The notes below the pieces were generated by a model. It saw only the letters and a list, made by a program, of their open reading frames with translations. It had not been told where the DNA came from and ran no database searches. Shown piece by piece: positions 45,788 to 55,568 of a stretch of 64,000 bases of DNA. Position numbers and translations under genes: made by a program. Position 1 is the first letter of the stretch. Each line of letters starts with the position of its first letter. The stretch comes from Alphaproteobacteria bacterium (GTDB lineage: Bacteria; Pseudomonadota; Alphaproteobacteria; Micavibrionales; UBA2020): positions 1,113,769 to 1,177,768 of the forward strand of contig JAEUKT010000002.1 in NCBI GenBank assembly GCA_016794125.1, given 5' to 3'.

Positions 45788-47503
45788 TTACGTGTTAAAA
45801 ACCCCTGTTTTCAGGGATTTCAGCGCGGCCGCCACGGTTTCATCGGTATGCACATGGGCGGTATAGGGCGCGCCCGCGATCTTGCGGCGGATTCGCCCCG
45901 TTACGCTGTCATGGCCGCAGATGACGACTTCGCGGCCCTCGCGCGCGACGGATTCAAGGAATGTTTTCATGCCGATCATCCCCGTCATGTCGATCATGGG
46001 CACATGCGTCAGGTCGATGACCAGTTTGCGGATGTCCTGCGAAATTAAATCGGCACCCGCGATCATTTTATCGACAGACCCGAAAAACAGCGGACCTTCG
46101 ATGCGATAGACCATGACGCCCGCAGGCAGTTCGCCATGCGCAAGATCGGCCTTGCCGGGCGCGCTGACATGCAGCTGCGTCGCATCGGCCACGCGCGTCA
46201 TGAACAAAAGCGACGCCATGACCATACCGACGGATACGCCCGCCACCATGTCGATCAGCACGGTCAGCACAAAACAGGTCAGCAGCACGATCACGTCGCT
46301 GCGCGGCGCCAGCTGCACGATGCGCATGAACTGGTGAACATGCGACATGCGCCACGCAACCGACAGCAGCAACGCCGCCAGCGCCGCCATCGGGATATAG
46401 CTGATATAGGATGCCAGCGTGACGGTATAAAACAAAATCAGCAGCGCATGGATGATCGCCGCAAACGGCGTTTTCGCGCCCGCATGGATATTTGCGGCGG
46501 TGCGCGCCAGCGCGCCGGTCGCCGGAATGCCCGACGCAAGGCCGGAAAAGATATTCGCGATGCCGATGCCGTTCAACTCGGCGTTCGGGTCGTGCCGCGT
46601 GCGCGCCATGCTGTCGGCGACGGTTGCGGACAGTAACGATTCAAGCGCGCCCAGCGCGGCAATCACCAATGCGGGCATCAAAAGCGTCTGCAATTCCCTG
46701 AAATCGGGAATGGCGAACAGCTCGCCCGATCCCGGCAGGTGGAAAGACGGCGCATAGGGCGGAATGCCCGGCAGCGTCGCGCCATCAGGCGCGACATAGG
46801 AAAAGCGCGTGTTCAGGGTGTCGACGCTGTAGCCCATTTTCACCAGCACGAATGAAATTGCCGTGCCCAGCAGGATGCCGCCGACCGGCCCCGGAATGCG
46901 CGTGGTGATTTTCGGCAGCGCGAAGATGGTGACGAGGGTGGCAAAGCCGATCAATGCCTCCTGCGGCGTAAAGCCGGGCAGCGCGTGCCAGATGGTCGCT
47001 GTCTTTTCGACGTAATGGCCGGATAATTTTGCGATGCCAAGCCCCAGAAAATCATTCAGCGCCAGCGTCGCAATCGTGACCGCAATGCCCGCCGTGAAAC
47101 CGGTTGTGACAGGATAAGGCACGAAATGGATGAGTTTACCTGCGCGTGCGACACCCATCAGGATCAGGAAGATGCCCGCCAGTATCTGGCACCAGATAAT
47201 GCCGTGCAGCCCGTATTGCGCCACGATGGGCGCGACGATCACGACAAATGCGGCGGTCGGGCCGCTCACCTGCGTCGGCGATCCGCCCAGCAATGCCGTC
47301 ACGATGCCCGCCACAATCGCCGTATATAAACCATGCTGCGGCGGCAACCCGACCGCAATCGCCAGCGCCATCGACAGCGGCAGGGCAACCAGCGACACGA
47401 TCAGCCCCGCCGTGAAATCGGCCCGGAACGTCTTGAGCGAATAATCCTTCAGCCCCGCGCGGAGGGCGGTGGCAATCGGGAAAAGCGCGGGTTTTGCATG
47501 CAT
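45788..47503 (-). CDS. SulP-family anion transporter with STAS domain
   Basis: 571 residues. LIVSLVALPLSMALAIAVGL, PPQHGLYTAIVAG, GGSPTQVSGPTAAFVVIVAP and the following helices form the 14-segment SulP membrane core; the last ~110 residues are a cytoplasmic STAS domain (LFFGSVDKMI, LVIDLTHVPMIDMTGMIGMK). It transports sulfate, bicarbonate or another anion; the substrate cannot be read. It sits between leuD and leuB in the same direction, with an RNA hairpin (CGGCTG/CAGCCG, 47514-47530) at the leuD stop. Confidence 0.92.
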   Translation of the reverse strand: MHAKPALFPIATALRAGLKDYSLKTFRADFTAGLIVSLVALPLSMALAIAVGLPPQHGLYTAIVAGIVTALLGGSPTQVSGPTAAFVVIVAPIVAQYGLHGIIWCQILAGIFLILMGVARAGKLIHFVPYPVTTGFTAGIAVTIATLALNDFLGLGIAKLSGHYVEKTATIWHALPGFTPQEALIGFATLVTIFALPKITTRIPGPVGGILLGTAISFVLVKMGYSVDTLNTRFSYVAPDGATLPGIPPYAPSFHLPGSGELFAIPDFRELQTLLMPALVIAALGALESLLSATVADSMARTRHDPNAELNGIGIANIFSGLASGIPATGALARTAANIHAGAKTPFAAIIHALLILFYTVTLASYISYIPMAALAALLLSVAWRMSHVHQFMRIVQLAPRSDVIVLLTCFVLTVLIDMVAGVSVGMVMASLLFMTRVADATQLHVSAPGKADLAHGELPAGVMVYRIEGPLFFGSVDKMIAGADLISQDIRKLVIDLTHVPMIDMTGMIGMKTFLESVAREGREVVICGHDSVTGRIRRKIAGAPYTAHVHTDETVAAALKSLKTGVFNT

Positions 47504-47524
47504 TTCTAAAATGCGGCTGTTTTA

Positions 47525-48130
47525 TCAGCCGTAGAGCCAGGGTTGGGTTTTCTTTTGCGCGTCTTCGAACGTCGAAATCGTTTTTTCTTTTTCGAGTGTC
47601 AACCCGATATCGTCAAGGCCGTTCAGCAGGCATTTTTTGCGGAACGGGTCGATATCGAATTTATATTCCTTGCGGTTGCCACCGGTCACCGTCTGCTTTT
47701 GCAGGTCGATGGTCAATTCCAGCCCCGCTTCGGCATCCTTCATCAGCTCCTCGACCTGTTCTTTCGGCAGGACGAGCGGCAGGATGCCGTTCTTGAAGCA
47801 GTTGTTGTAGAAGATGTCGGCATAGGACGGCGCAATCACGCAGCGGATGCCGAAATCCAGCAGCGACCACGGCGCATGTTCGCGCGACGATCCGCAGCCG
47901 AAATTTTCGCCCGCCACCAGGATTTGCGCATGGCGGTAGGCGGGCTTGTTCAGCACGAAATCCGGCTTCTCCGCACCGTCGGGTGTGAAGCGCAGGTCGT
48001 TGAACAGGAATTTGCCAAGCCCCGTGCGCTCGATCGTTTTCAGGAACTGCTTCGGAATGATCGCGTCGGTATCGACATTGACCATGTTGAGCGGGGCGGC
48101 AGGGCCCTTGAGCGTGTCGAATTTTTGCAT
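47525..48130 (-). CDS. leuD: 3-isopropylmalate dehydratase small subunit
   Basis: 201 residues. [34 protein letters not shown] and NCFKNGILP are typical. Together with LeuC it isomerises 2-isopropylmalate to 3-isopropylmalate. It starts 1 bp after the leuC stop, so the subunits are co-translated. Confidence 0.97.
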   Translation of the reverse strand: MQKFDTLKGPAAPLNMVNVDTDAIIPKQFLKTIERTGLGKFLFNDLRFTPDGAEKPDFVLNKPAYRHAQILVAGENFGCGSSREHAPWSLLDFGIRCVIAPSYADIFYNNCFKNGILPLVLPKEQVEELMKDAEAGLELTIDLQKQTVTGGNRKEYKFDIDPFRKKCLLNGLDDIGLTLEKEKTISTFEDAQKKTQPWLYG

Positions 48131-48131
48131 G

Positions 48132-49544
48132 TTACTTCACCAGCTCCCTTACATCCGTCAATCGTCCGGTCAATGCCGCCGCCGCCGCCATCGCGGGGCT
48201 CATCAGGTGGGTGCGACCGCCGCGGCCCTGACGGCCTTCGAAGTTGCGGTTGGACGTGCTGGCGCAACGCTCGCCGGGCTGCAACTTGTCGGCGTTCATG
48301 GCAAGGCACATGGAACAACCCGCCTCGCGCCAGTCGAAACCCGCTTCGATAAAGATTTTATCGAGCCCTTCTTTTTCCGCCTGTTCTTTCACCAAACCCG
48401 AACCGGGGACGATCATGGCGTAAACGGTTTTCGCAACCTTGCGGCCCGCCGCGATTTTCGCGACTTCGCGCAAATCTTCGATGCGGGAATTGGTGCAGGA
48501 ACCGATGAAGACTTTATCGATGCTGACATCCGTTAAACGCTGGCCGGCCTGCAGGCCCATATAATCGAGCGCGCGGGCGATGAATTCGCGCTGGCCCTGA
48601 TCCTCGATCTTCGCGGGGTCGGGGACGAAACCGGTAATGGGCGCGACCGTTTCTGGGCTAGTGCCCCAGGTCACTTGCGGCGCGATGTCTTTTGCATCCA
48701 GTTTGATTTCCTTGTCGAACACCGCGCCGTCATCGGTCACCAGCGTGCGCCAGTATGCGACCGCCTTGTCGAAATCGGCACCCTGCGGCGCCATCGGGCG
48801 ACCGCGCAGGTATTCGAAGGTCGTGTCGTCGGGCGCGATCAGGCCTGCGCGCGCGCCGGCCTCGATCGTCATGTTGCAGACCGTCATGCGGCCCTCCATC
48901 GACAGGCTGCGGATGGCGGAGCCTGCGAATTCAATGACGTATCCTGTGCCGCCCGCCGTGCCGATTTTGCCGATGATGGCAAGAATGATGTCTTTCGCGG
49001 TCGTGAAGGGGGGCAGTTCGCCCTCCACCAGCACGCGCATGTTTTTGGCGGGTTTCTGGATCAGCGTTTGCGTCGCCAATACGTGTTCGACTTCGGATGT
49101 GCCAATACCAAACGCTAATGCGCCGAATGCGCCGTGGGTCGAGGTGTGGCTGTCGCCGCAGACGATCGTCATGCCCGGCTGCGTCATGCCCTGTTCCGGC
49201 CCGATGACATGCACGATGCCTTGGCGTTTATCGGCCATGCCGAAATATTCGATACCGAATTGCTTGACGTTTTTCTCCAGCGTATCGACCTGCAGTTTTG
49301 CTTCGGGGTCGGTGATGCCTTTCAGCCGGTCATGGCTGGTCGGCACGTTGTGATCGACCACGGCCAGCGTCGCATCCGGACGGCGCACGGGGCGCTTCGC
49401 CATGCGCAGGCCTTCAAAGGCTTGCGGGGAGGTCACTTCATGCACAAGATGGCGGTCGATATAGATAACCGAAACGCCGTCGTCATTGCGGCTGACGACA
49501 TGACTGTCCCAGATTTTTTCGAACATGGTGCGCGGCTTGGACAT
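48132..49544 (-). CDS. leuC: 3-isopropylmalate dehydratase large subunit
   Basis: 470 residues. The 4Fe-4S cysteines lie in [27 protein letters not shown] and [10 protein letters not shown]. LeuC holds the catalytic Fe-S cluster of the isomerase. The start at 49544 has GAGGG upstream. It follows rplS after a bidirectional terminator, an order (rplS-leuC-leuD) common in alphaproteobacteria. Confidence 0.97.
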   Translation of the reverse strand: MSKPRTMFEKIWDSHVVSRNDDGVSVIYIDRHLVHEVTSPQAFEGLRMAKRPVRRPDATLAVVDHNVPTSHDRLKGITDPEAKLQVDTLEKNVKQFGIEYFGMADKRQGIVHVIGPEQGMTQPGMTIVCGDSHTSTHGAFGALAFGIGTSEVEHVLATQTLIQKPAKNMRVLVEGELPPFTTAKDIILAIIGKIGTAGGTGYVIEFAGSAIRSLSMEGRMTVCNMTIEAGARAGLIAPDDTTFEYLRGRPMAPQGADFDKAVAYWRTLVTDDGAVFDKEIKLDAKDIAPQVTWGTSPETVAPITGFVPDPAKIEDQGQREFIARALDYMGLQAGQRLTDVSIDKVFIGSCTNSRIEDLREVAKIAAGRKVAKTVYAMIVPGSGLVKEQAEKEGLDKIFIEAGFDWREAGCSMCLAMNADKLQPGERCASTSNRNFEGRQGRGGRTHLMSPAMAAAAALTGRLTDVRELVK

Positions 49545-49644
49545 GGCTTAACCCTCATTTCATTGAAGCGTTAAGGGGAAGATATGGCCTGCAGGCATAA
49601 AAGGGAAGGGAGATTCATTCTGCTGTGGTGCAGCAAGTCCCCAA

Positions 49645-49677
49645 GAAAAAAGGCGGCCATTGCGGGCCGCCTTTTTC
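49645..49677 (-). terminator. Terminator between rplS and leuC
   Basis: AAAAAGGCGGCC and GGCCGCCTTTTT form a strong stem with a short loop, symmetrical enough to act in both directions. It ends rplS transcription, so leuC needs its own promoter or read-through. Confidence 0.92.
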
Positions 49678-49698
49678 GTATTGGTAGATGCCGGAAGA

Positions 49699-50169
49699 TT
49701 AAGCGTTGACCGCTTTCTTTTCGGGCGCCGCCGCAGCTGCTGCCTTTTCGGGCGCTTGAGCTTCGGCTGCATCGTTTTCGCTGTATTCGCGCTCGGTGAT
49801 GCGGGCAGATTTGCCGCTGCGGTCGCGCAGGTAGTACAGCTTCGCACGGCGGACGGAACCGCGACGCACCAGTTCAATGCTGTCGATGGAGGGCGAGAAC
49901 AGGGGGAACACGCGTTCCACGCCTTCGCCGTAGGAAATCTTGCGAACGGTGAAGTTCTGGGTGATGCCTTTGCCGCCACGCGCGATGCAGACGCCTTCAT
50001 AGGCCTGAATACGGGTGCGGGTGGTCTGGCCCTTTTTCTTGTCTTCGGAGATCTCGATGATCTTCACGTTGACGCGCACGGTGTCACCGGGCTGGAATTC
50101 GGGGATCTTTTTCTGGCCTTCTGCGAGTTTCGCGATCTGGCTTTGTTCAAATTTCTCGAGGTCGTTCAT
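49699..50169 (-). CDS. rplS: 50S ribosomal protein L19
   Basis: 156 residues. [53 protein letters not shown] and [17 protein letters not shown] are the L19 core. After the core there is an Ala/Glu/Pro/Lys-rich tail of about 35 residues (ending EKKAVNA), longer than the ~115-residue enterobacterial L19. Follows trmD as usual. Confidence 0.97.
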   Translation of the reverse strand: MNDLEKFEQSQIAKLAEGQKKIPEFQPGDTVRVNVKIIEISEDKKKGQTTRTRIQAYEGVCIARGGKGITQNFTVRKISYGEGVERVFPLFSPSIDSIELVRRGSVRRAKLYYLRDRSGKSARITEREYSENDAAEAQAPEKAAAAAAPEKKAVNA

Positions 50170-50338
50170 TGGGTCTTACCCTTATTTTCTTGTCGGGACC
50201 CGTTATATTCGAACGCACGATTTAAAACGGTTGTGCGCCGGCGGTCCACATGTTCATTACCGGGTCGGTTTTGGACATAATTATGCCCACCACCAATTTG
50301 GGGGATTCTTACCCAAAATACAACCTTATATCAAGAAT

Positions 50339-51082
50339 TTATTTGGTTTTCTTGGAATTCTCAGGATTCTGAACGACATACGCATCCCACAGGTCAGGGC
50401 GGCGTTCCTTGGTCACGGCCTTCGACTGTTCCAGCCGCCATTCTTTGACCTTGGCATGGTGGCCGGATGACAGAATCTCCGGCACTTTGCGCAAGATTCC
50501 GTCCGGGCCCGTCCATTCGGCGGGGCGGGTGTAATGGGGGTATTCCAGCAGGCCGTTGCCAAAGCTTTCCTCGTCATGCGTGCCGGCATTGCCGATCACG
50601 TCGGGCAGCAGGCGGATGATGCTGTCCAGCAGGATCATGGCGGCCTGTTCGCCGCCCGACAGCACATAGTCGCCGATCGAGATTTCTTCGGCCTGATAGG
50701 CCTCCAGCAGCCGTTCGTCCACGCCCTCGTACCTGCCGCACAGGATGGTCAGCAGTGGCTCCTGCGACAGTTCTACAGCTTTCTTTTGGGTCAGGGGCTT
50801 GCCGCGCGGGGTCATGTAGATAAAGCGTCCCAGCGGCAGATGCGCCTGCAGGGAACGGTCAAGGATATCGGGCTTCATCACCATGCCCGCGCCGCCGCCA
50901 AAGGGGCTGTCATCGACCGTTTTGTGGACATCGGTGGTGTAATAGCGGGGGTTGATAGTTTCCAGGCTCCAGATACGCTTTTCCAGCGCCTTGCCCGACA
51001 GGCTCAACCCCAGATGCCCCGGGAACATTTCGGGGAACAGGGTGACGATTTTTACGCTCAGTTTTGCGGGTTCTGGCTTCAT
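50339..51082 (-). CDS. trmD: tRNA (guanine37-N1)-methyltransferase
   Basis: 247 residues. [65 protein letters not shown] and [13 protein letters not shown] are the SPOUT-knot signatures of TrmD. It makes m1G37 in tRNAs with SAM and prevents frameshifting. It normally follows rimM directly; here rimM is about 3.9 kb away, beyond four plus-strand genes, so trmD and rplS need a separate promoter in the 51083-51214 gap. Confidence 0.97.
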   Translation of the reverse strand: MKPEPAKLSVKIVTLFPEMFPGHLGLSLSGKALEKRIWSLETINPRYYTTDVHKTVDDSPFGGGAGMVMKPDILDRSLQAHLPLGRFIYMTPRGKPLTQKKAVELSQEPLLTILCGRYEGVDERLLEAYQAEEISIGDYVLSGGEQAAMILLDSIIRLLPDVIGNAGTHDEESFGNGLLEYPHYTRPAEWTGPDGILRKVPEILSSGHHAKVKEWRLEQSKAVTKERRPDLWDAYVVQNPENSKKTK

Positions 51083-51146
51083 ATCGCGACTCTATCAAAA
51101 AATCATTTATTTTCAAGGTGATATTTTAAAAAGGGCGGTCTTGTTA

Positions 51147-51175
51147 TTGACTTTTTAACCATTATGTTATATAAA
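51147..51175 (+). promoter_or_regulatory. Strong sigma-70-like promoter of the 48-residue ORF
   Basis: TTGACT (51147-51152) and TATAAA (51170-51175) with an ideal 17-bp spacer in A+T-rich DNA, 39 bp before the small ORF. Confidence 0.7.
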
Positions 51176-51214
51176 TAAAGAACTTGGACACAGCAAAAGA
51201 GAATTGGGCAGGGT

Positions 51215-51361
51215 ATGAAAAAATCAGGCATCGTCGACAAGCTGAAACAGAAACTGGCGCAAGCCGGTGATGCGATTGCCGAGATCCTCGCTCCCCAGCC
51301 CCAGCCCCAGCCCGAACTTGCGCCTATTCGCGTGAAGGCAAACAAGGGCCGCCGCCGTTAA
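51215..51361 (+). CDS. 48-residue basic protein with Pro-Gln repeat
   Basis: ATG 51215 to TAA 51361. An amphipathic Lys-rich helix (VDKLKQKLAQAGDAIAEIL) is followed by APQPQPQPE and a basic tail ending KGRRR. A near-consensus promoter and GGCAGGG ribosome site lie upstream, supporting real expression. No family recognised; size, charge and the RRR end fit a nucleic-acid or ribosome-associated small protein, but that is inference. Confidence 0.6.
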   Translation: MKKSGIVDKLKQKLAQAGDAIAEILAPQPQPQPELAPIRVKANKGRRR

Positions 51362-51373
51362 TCTATTCGGCGC

Positions 51374-51402
51374 TTGACTTCATTTTCATAATACTGTAAA
51401 AC
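51374..51402 (+). promoter_or_regulatory. Possible promoter of the 200-residue hypothetical gene
   Basis: TTGACT (51374-51379) and TAAAAC (51397-51402), 17-bp spacer. The -10 box is weak. Confidence 0.35.
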
Positions 51403-51468
51403 TGTGCATCGCCGCAGAAGCCGGATTCTTTAAAACCGGGCGGGCGTAACAGGGGGAATTGCAGTATC

Positions 51469-52071
51469 ATGACCGAAGACAGACGAGCCCGCGCGCGCAA
51501 CGGCGATTCAGCCAGCAAGATCGCCATCAACGGCGCGCTGGACCGCCAGATGCCGGATATTTCGGGTTTCAATTTCTTCAGCGGCGATTTTACGCCCAAG
51601 ATGGTCAATTCCGTCGGCACCGCCGTTTGCACGCAGGAAGAATGGGATGCGATGTGGAAGACCTTCGACCGCCCCGCGCCCGGCCCGCTGCCGCCCGGAA
51701 CCCGCGCCATTTTCCAGGCGATCAACGAACAGACCAAGCAGCGAGCGACAGCCTTCGAAGCCGCCAACGTGACGTTGACAGCGACAAAGGATATCAAGGT
51801 CGAATGGAACCGCCTGCATGTGGGCAAGGATGAAGACCCCAAGGTGCAGGACCGCTTCGCCGTGCTGCTGGTGCCGGAGGCCGGCAAACTGTCATCGACC
51901 TTCAACGATGTCTGGCCCGTGCGCGACAAGCGCGAGAAGATGAAGAAGTTCGATGAAAGCCTGAACCTGTTCCGCAAGGGCCAGAACGCAACCGTGTCCA
52001 GCCCCGCGCTTGCGAAATTCACGCAGTATCAGGCGCGCCGGAACATGAAGCCGGCAAGCAGGAACCAGTAA
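51469..52071 (+). CDS. Hypothetical protein (200 aa)
   Basis: Soluble protein with no signal peptide or membrane segment, basic at both ends. No domain recognised. The middle contains QEEWDAMWKTFDRPAPGPLP and two predicted strands (VTLTATKDIKVEWNRL, RFAVLLVPEAG). A GGGGGA ribosome site lies 13 bases before the ATG. It is one of the plus-strand genes interrupting the trmD operon; codon use matches the chromosome. Confidence 0.7.
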   Translation: MTEDRRARARNGDSASKIAINGALDRQMPDISGFNFFSGDFTPKMVNSVGTAVCTQEEWDAMWKTFDRPAPGPLPPGTRAIFQAINEQTKQRATAFEAANVTLTATKDIKVEWNRLHVGKDEDPKVQDRFAVLLVPEAGKLSSTFNDVWPVRDKREKMKKFDESLNLFRKGQNATVSSPALAKFTQYQARRNMKPASRNQ

Positions 52072-52322
52072 AAATCGCTCGTCTGCTTTGCGAGCGCACA
52101 AGAGGCCTGCCGCTCGCCGTTTATACTCGGAATAAGCATTCTCAAATTCTGCATAAAACAATTAAAACAATATGTTAGATCTGTAAAAAACATTGATTAT
52201 GTTAAGCGGTTGTGCTAATCATGGCTGGTATCGCGCACCTTTCTACCGCGAAGCGGCAAGGTTCAGCGGTCAATAGCTGAGGGCCCGTCAAGAGGCTCCA
52301 TGATTTGTAATGGTGTGTACAT

Positions 52323-53996
52323 ATGAGCTCCAGAAAGACTGCGAAACCAATCGCTATTGTCGGCACCGGCTTTGCCGGCAGCGCGATGCTGATCCATACA
52401 TTACTGAAGATCGCAGATGATCCCGCGATTACAGCCCCTGTGCATATCGTCATGCTGGAGCGCAAGCCGGAGCAGCTCTATTCCGGGCTTGCCTACGGCA
52501 AGGCGCCCGCTTTTGCGGATCATAACCTGAATATCGGCGCCAAGCGCGTGAACCCTTTTCCTGCGGGAAAAATTCCGCCCGGCTTTCCAACCTTCATGGA
52601 ATACCTGCAATCGCGCGAACAGGAACGACCCGAGCTGGACATGCCGTGCAATCCGCCCCGTCAGGTATTCGGCGATTACATCAAGCATCTGGTCGGCCTC
52701 GCCGTCGAAAAGGCCGGGGCGAAGGCGCATGTGGAAACGCATTTCAAGGATGCCGTCGATATCCGCGAAACCAAAACCGGCGTGCGCATCCTGAGCGCGG
52801 ACGGATCGCATATGGATGCCGCGCATGTCGTGCTGGCGACGGGATTCCAGGAGGCGATTGCGCCGAAATTCGCGCGCGCTGCGGAAAAAAGCGGCCATTT
52901 CCTGGCGGCGCCCTATTCGCGCGAAGCGAATGGTTTCTATGACCGCGTGATGAAAAAACCCAAATCGGACGTGCTGATTATCGGCACCGGCCTGACGGCG
53001 ATGGATGCCGCCGCGCGGCTGATCAAAAGCGGGTTCAAGGGCAAGATCACGATGATGTCCCGCCGTGCGCTGATGCATAAGCCATACGAGCCGACGCCGG
53101 TTGCCGAGTACAAGGAAAAGCGGCTGCGCGGCGAACCGCGCCCCGAGGCGGAGCTGCCCTTCACGAAACAGCCGCCGCAATTCCTGCGCGCGCGCAGCGC
53201 GAAGGGACTCGCCGCCGCCGTGTTCTCCGAGTTCAAGCAGCTGTCGGCGCAAGGTTACACATCGGAAGAAATCCTGAATTACTGGGAACGCTTCGTGCCT
53301 GCGGTTACGAAAAAAATCCCCCACAGCGACCTTGCGGGGCTGCTGGCGGCGAATGATGTGCTGATCACGACCACGCGGGTGGGCGTCACGCCGGATATCG
53401 GTGTGACGATCTCGGATGCGGTGGCGCGCGGGCAGCTGGCCATTTCGTCCGGGTCGATTCACGACGTGCAGCAGCGCAACGGCAAAATGGTCTGCCAATA
53501 CACGCCTGGCGACGGGTCGGTCAGCATCACGCTCGGCACGATCTTCAACGCGCATGCGCCGCGCAAGCAGGAAGCCGTGCACGATTTCGTGATCTCGGCC
53601 ATGGGCAATACCGTCAACTACGATCCCCGCACCTCCGAAATCCGCCATCCGCTGTGGAAGAAGCTGATCGACAGCGGCAAGGCGGCGCCGCACTGGACCA
53701 AGATGGGTGTGGCCGTGACGGACAGCTTCGCGATGATCGGCCGCGACGGCAAGGCATCGTCGCATATCAGCGTCATCGGCGTGCCCGTTGCGGGCCACAT
53801 GATGGTAACGGCCTATCCCTATGTCGAAAAGCCGGGAGCGGGGGGCAGGCTGGGCCCGCCCGCTATGAACGTGCCGGGCATCACCGGCGGCGTGCTGGCT
53901 TTCCTGTCGGCGGAATACGAGAACCTGACGCGCGGCTTCCGCAATGACAACCGCCCCGCGCCGAAACGCACGAACCTGAAGGGGTGGACAAGATGA
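52323..53996 (+). CDS. FAD/NAD(P)-binding oxidoreductase (COG4529-like)
   Basis: 557 residues. KPIAIVGTGFAGSAMLIHTL is the N-terminal dinucleotide-binding fold, LAYGKAPAFADHNLNIGAKR a FAD-contacting segment of this family, HVVLATGF the ATG motif, and DVLIIGTGLTAMDAAARLI a second Rossmann fold for NAD(P). Layout resembles flavin N-monooxygenase-like proteins; the substrate is unknown. It overlaps the next gene by an ATGA, so it is coupled to a TauE/SafE transporter. An A+T-rich 250-bp leader precedes it. Confidence 0.85.
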   Translation: MSSRKTAKPIAIVGTGFAGSAMLIHTLLKIADDPAITAPVHIVMLERKPEQLYSGLAYGKAPAFADHNLNIGAKRVNPFPAGKIPPGFPTFMEYLQSREQERPELDMPCNPPRQVFGDYIKHLVGLAVEKAGAKAHVETHFKDAVDIRETKTGVRILSADGSHMDAAHVVLATGFQEAIAPKFARAAEKSGHFLAAPYSREANGFYDRVMKKPKSDVLIIGTGLTAMDAAARLIKSGFKGKITMMSRRALMHKPYEPTPVAEYKEKRLRGEPRPEAELPFTKQPPQFLRARSAKGLAAAVFSEFKQLSAQGYTSEEILNYWERFVPAVTKKIPHSDLAGLLAANDVLITTTRVGVTPDIGVTISDAVARGQLAISSGSIHDVQQRNGKMVCQYTPGDGSVSITLGTIFNAHAPRKQEAVHDFVISAMGNTVNYDPRTSEIRHPLWKKLIDSGKAAPHWTKMGVAVTDSFAMIGRDGKASSHISVIGVPVAGHMMVTAYPYVEKPGAGGRLGPPAMNVPGITGGVLAFLSAEYENLTRGFRNDNRPAPKRTNLKGWTR

Positions 53997-55021
53997 CCAT
54001 CGATGCAAGCCTAGTCCGTGTGATCCGCTTCAATGCGCTGCTTGCCGCGATCGTCTGGGCGGGCTGGTATTTTATCGGCGGCGCACAGGCGGTCGAGAGT
54101 ATTTCCCGCAACTGGGTCGTCGCACTGACGATGGTGTTCGGTTCTCTTGTCGGCGGCGGCACCAGCGAAGGCGGCGGGGCGGTCGCATTCCCCGTGTTCA
54201 CCAAGCTGCTTGGCATTCCGCCGTCCGAGGCACGGGTGTTCAGCCTTGCCATCCAGAGCATCGGCATGACATGCGCCTCGCTCACCATTCTTTACATGAA
54301 AACGAAAATCGACTGGCGCGTTATACGCTGGTGCGCGCCTGCGGGCATCGCAGGCATCGTCTTCAGCACATTCGCCGTCATGCCGTATGTTGCGCCGCCG
54401 CTCGTGAAAATCTGCTTCACTGTGATGGTATCGAGCCTGGCGATTGCGTTGTTTTGCATGAACGCCCAGGGCAACATCCAGCGCTACCCGTCGCTTCCGG
54501 TGCTGCGCCTGCCCGAAAAGGTGCTGCTGATTGCAGCAGGCTTTGTCGGCGGCATTCTCAGCGGTCTTGTCGGTTGCGGCGAAAATATTGCCGCTTTCGC
54601 CGTTACGGTATTGCTGTTCCGCCTGTGTGAAAAAGTGGCCACCCCCACAACGGTCATCCTGATGACGCTGGTGACGTTGGTCGGCTTTGCGCTGCATGTG
54701 TTTATTGTCGGCGATTTCACGCCCGTGGTGCAGGGATACTGGCTTGCGGCGGTTCCGATCGTCTGCATCGGCGCGCCGCTTGGTGCCGTCATATGTTCGC
54801 GGATGTCGCGCCGCGCGATCGTCAATTTCCTGATTGGCCTGATCAGCCTGGAATTCCTCACAACGGCCTGGATTATCCCGATGTCGCCTGCCGTGCTGGC
54901 GACCGCCGGTACGACGCTGTTGCTGTGCGGTTGGCTGAACTGGAAAATGTGCCGTACGGATATTTACACTTCACGGACGCGTCAGTCCGGCACGCAGGAA
55001 AACTTGCTCGCGCTAACTTGA
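53993..55021 (+). CDS. TauE/SafE-family sulfite/anion exporter
   Basis: 342 residues with 8-9 membrane segments. The two half-repeats each have the family's Gly-rich loop: GSLVGGGTSEGGGAVAFPVF and GFVGGILSGLVGCGENIAAF. Members export sulfite, sulfoacetate or related anions. The start at 53993 overlaps the oxidoreductase stop (ATGA), implying a joint task, possibly disposal of a sulfur product; that is inference. It converges on rimM with a 4-bp gap. Confidence 0.88.
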   Translation: MTIDASLVRVIRFNALLAAIVWAGWYFIGGAQAVESISRNWVVALTMVFGSLVGGGTSEGGGAVAFPVFTKLLGIPPSEARVFSLAIQSIGMTCASLTILYMKTKIDWRVIRWCAPAGIAGIVFSTFAVMPYVAPPLVKICFTVMVSSLAIALFCMNAQGNIQRYPSLPVLRLPEKVLLIAAGFVGGILSGLVGCGENIAAFAVTVLLFRLCEKVATPTTVILMTLVTLVGFALHVFIVGDFTPVVQGYWLAAVPIVCIGAPLGAVICSRMSRRAIVNFLIGLISLEFLTTAWIIPMSPAVLATAGTTLLLCGWLNWKMCRTDIYTSRTRQSGTQENLLALT

Positions 55022-55025
55022 ACTG

Positions 55026-55556
55026 CTAATCCAGCAGGCCGTGCGGCACATCCACGGTCATTTCTTTTTTGTCGATATCGACATGCGGCACGACCTTGCC
55101 CGTGAAGGGCAGGTAGAAACTTGCGCCTTTCGGCGGTTTTATTTCCAGCAAATCGCCCGCGCCGAAATTGGCGACGGCCAGCACGCGGCCGATGACGTCG
55201 CGCTTTTCGCTATAGGCGGTCATGCCGATCAGGTCGGTGTGGTAATAGGTGTTTTTGTCTTTGATCTTCGGCAGTGACGCGCGCGGCGCGTATAATTTGG
55301 TGCCGCGCAGTTTTTCCGCCGCGTTGCGGTCGGAAACCCCCTCCAGCTGCGCCAGGAAAATATTCCCGTGCTGTTGGAACGAGGTGAAAGTGAAGGTCTT
55401 CTCGCCTGTTGAATCACAAAGCGGCGGCCCCTCCGCGAGCAAGTCCGGGTTTTCGGTAAAGGCCTTGACCTTCACGAAACCACGGATGCCATGCACGCCG
55501 ACGATTTCGGCCATGCATGTCAGTTCGCCCGCAGGAGTTGCCGCCGCTTTGCTCAA
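55026..55556 (-). CDS. rimM: Ribosome maturation factor RimM
   Basis: 176 residues. MAEIVGVHGIRGFVKVKAF is the N-terminal RimM barrel; LIGMTAYSEKRDVIGRVLAV, NFGAGDLLEI and VPHVDIDKKEMTVDVPHGLL form the PRC-barrel end. It helps 16S rRNA processing and S19 incorporation in 30S assembly. It starts 12 bp after rpsP. Confidence 0.95.
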   Translation of the reverse strand: MSKAAATPAGELTCMAEIVGVHGIRGFVKVKAFTENPDLLAEGPPLCDSTGEKTFTFTSFQQHGNIFLAQLEGVSDRNAAEKLRGTKLYAPRASLPKIKDKNTYYHTDLIGMTAYSEKRDVIGRVLAVANFGAGDLLEIKPPKGASFYLPFTGKVVPHVDIDKKEMTVDVPHGLLD

Positions 55557-55568
55557 CCGGATAAGACC

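Noticed and set aside
52115..52150. Possible third copy of the 55-bp element (TTTATACTCGGAATAAGC)
   Set aside because: It shares only TTTATACTC with the two real copies; the TATAA, TTATGCTC and ATAAGAGAATAA blocks are missing in the right spacing.
53984..53992. GTG start for the TauE/SafE gene
   Set aside because: ATG 53993 makes the common ATGA overlap with the preceding stop; the GTG lies inside the preceding gene with no better ribosome site.
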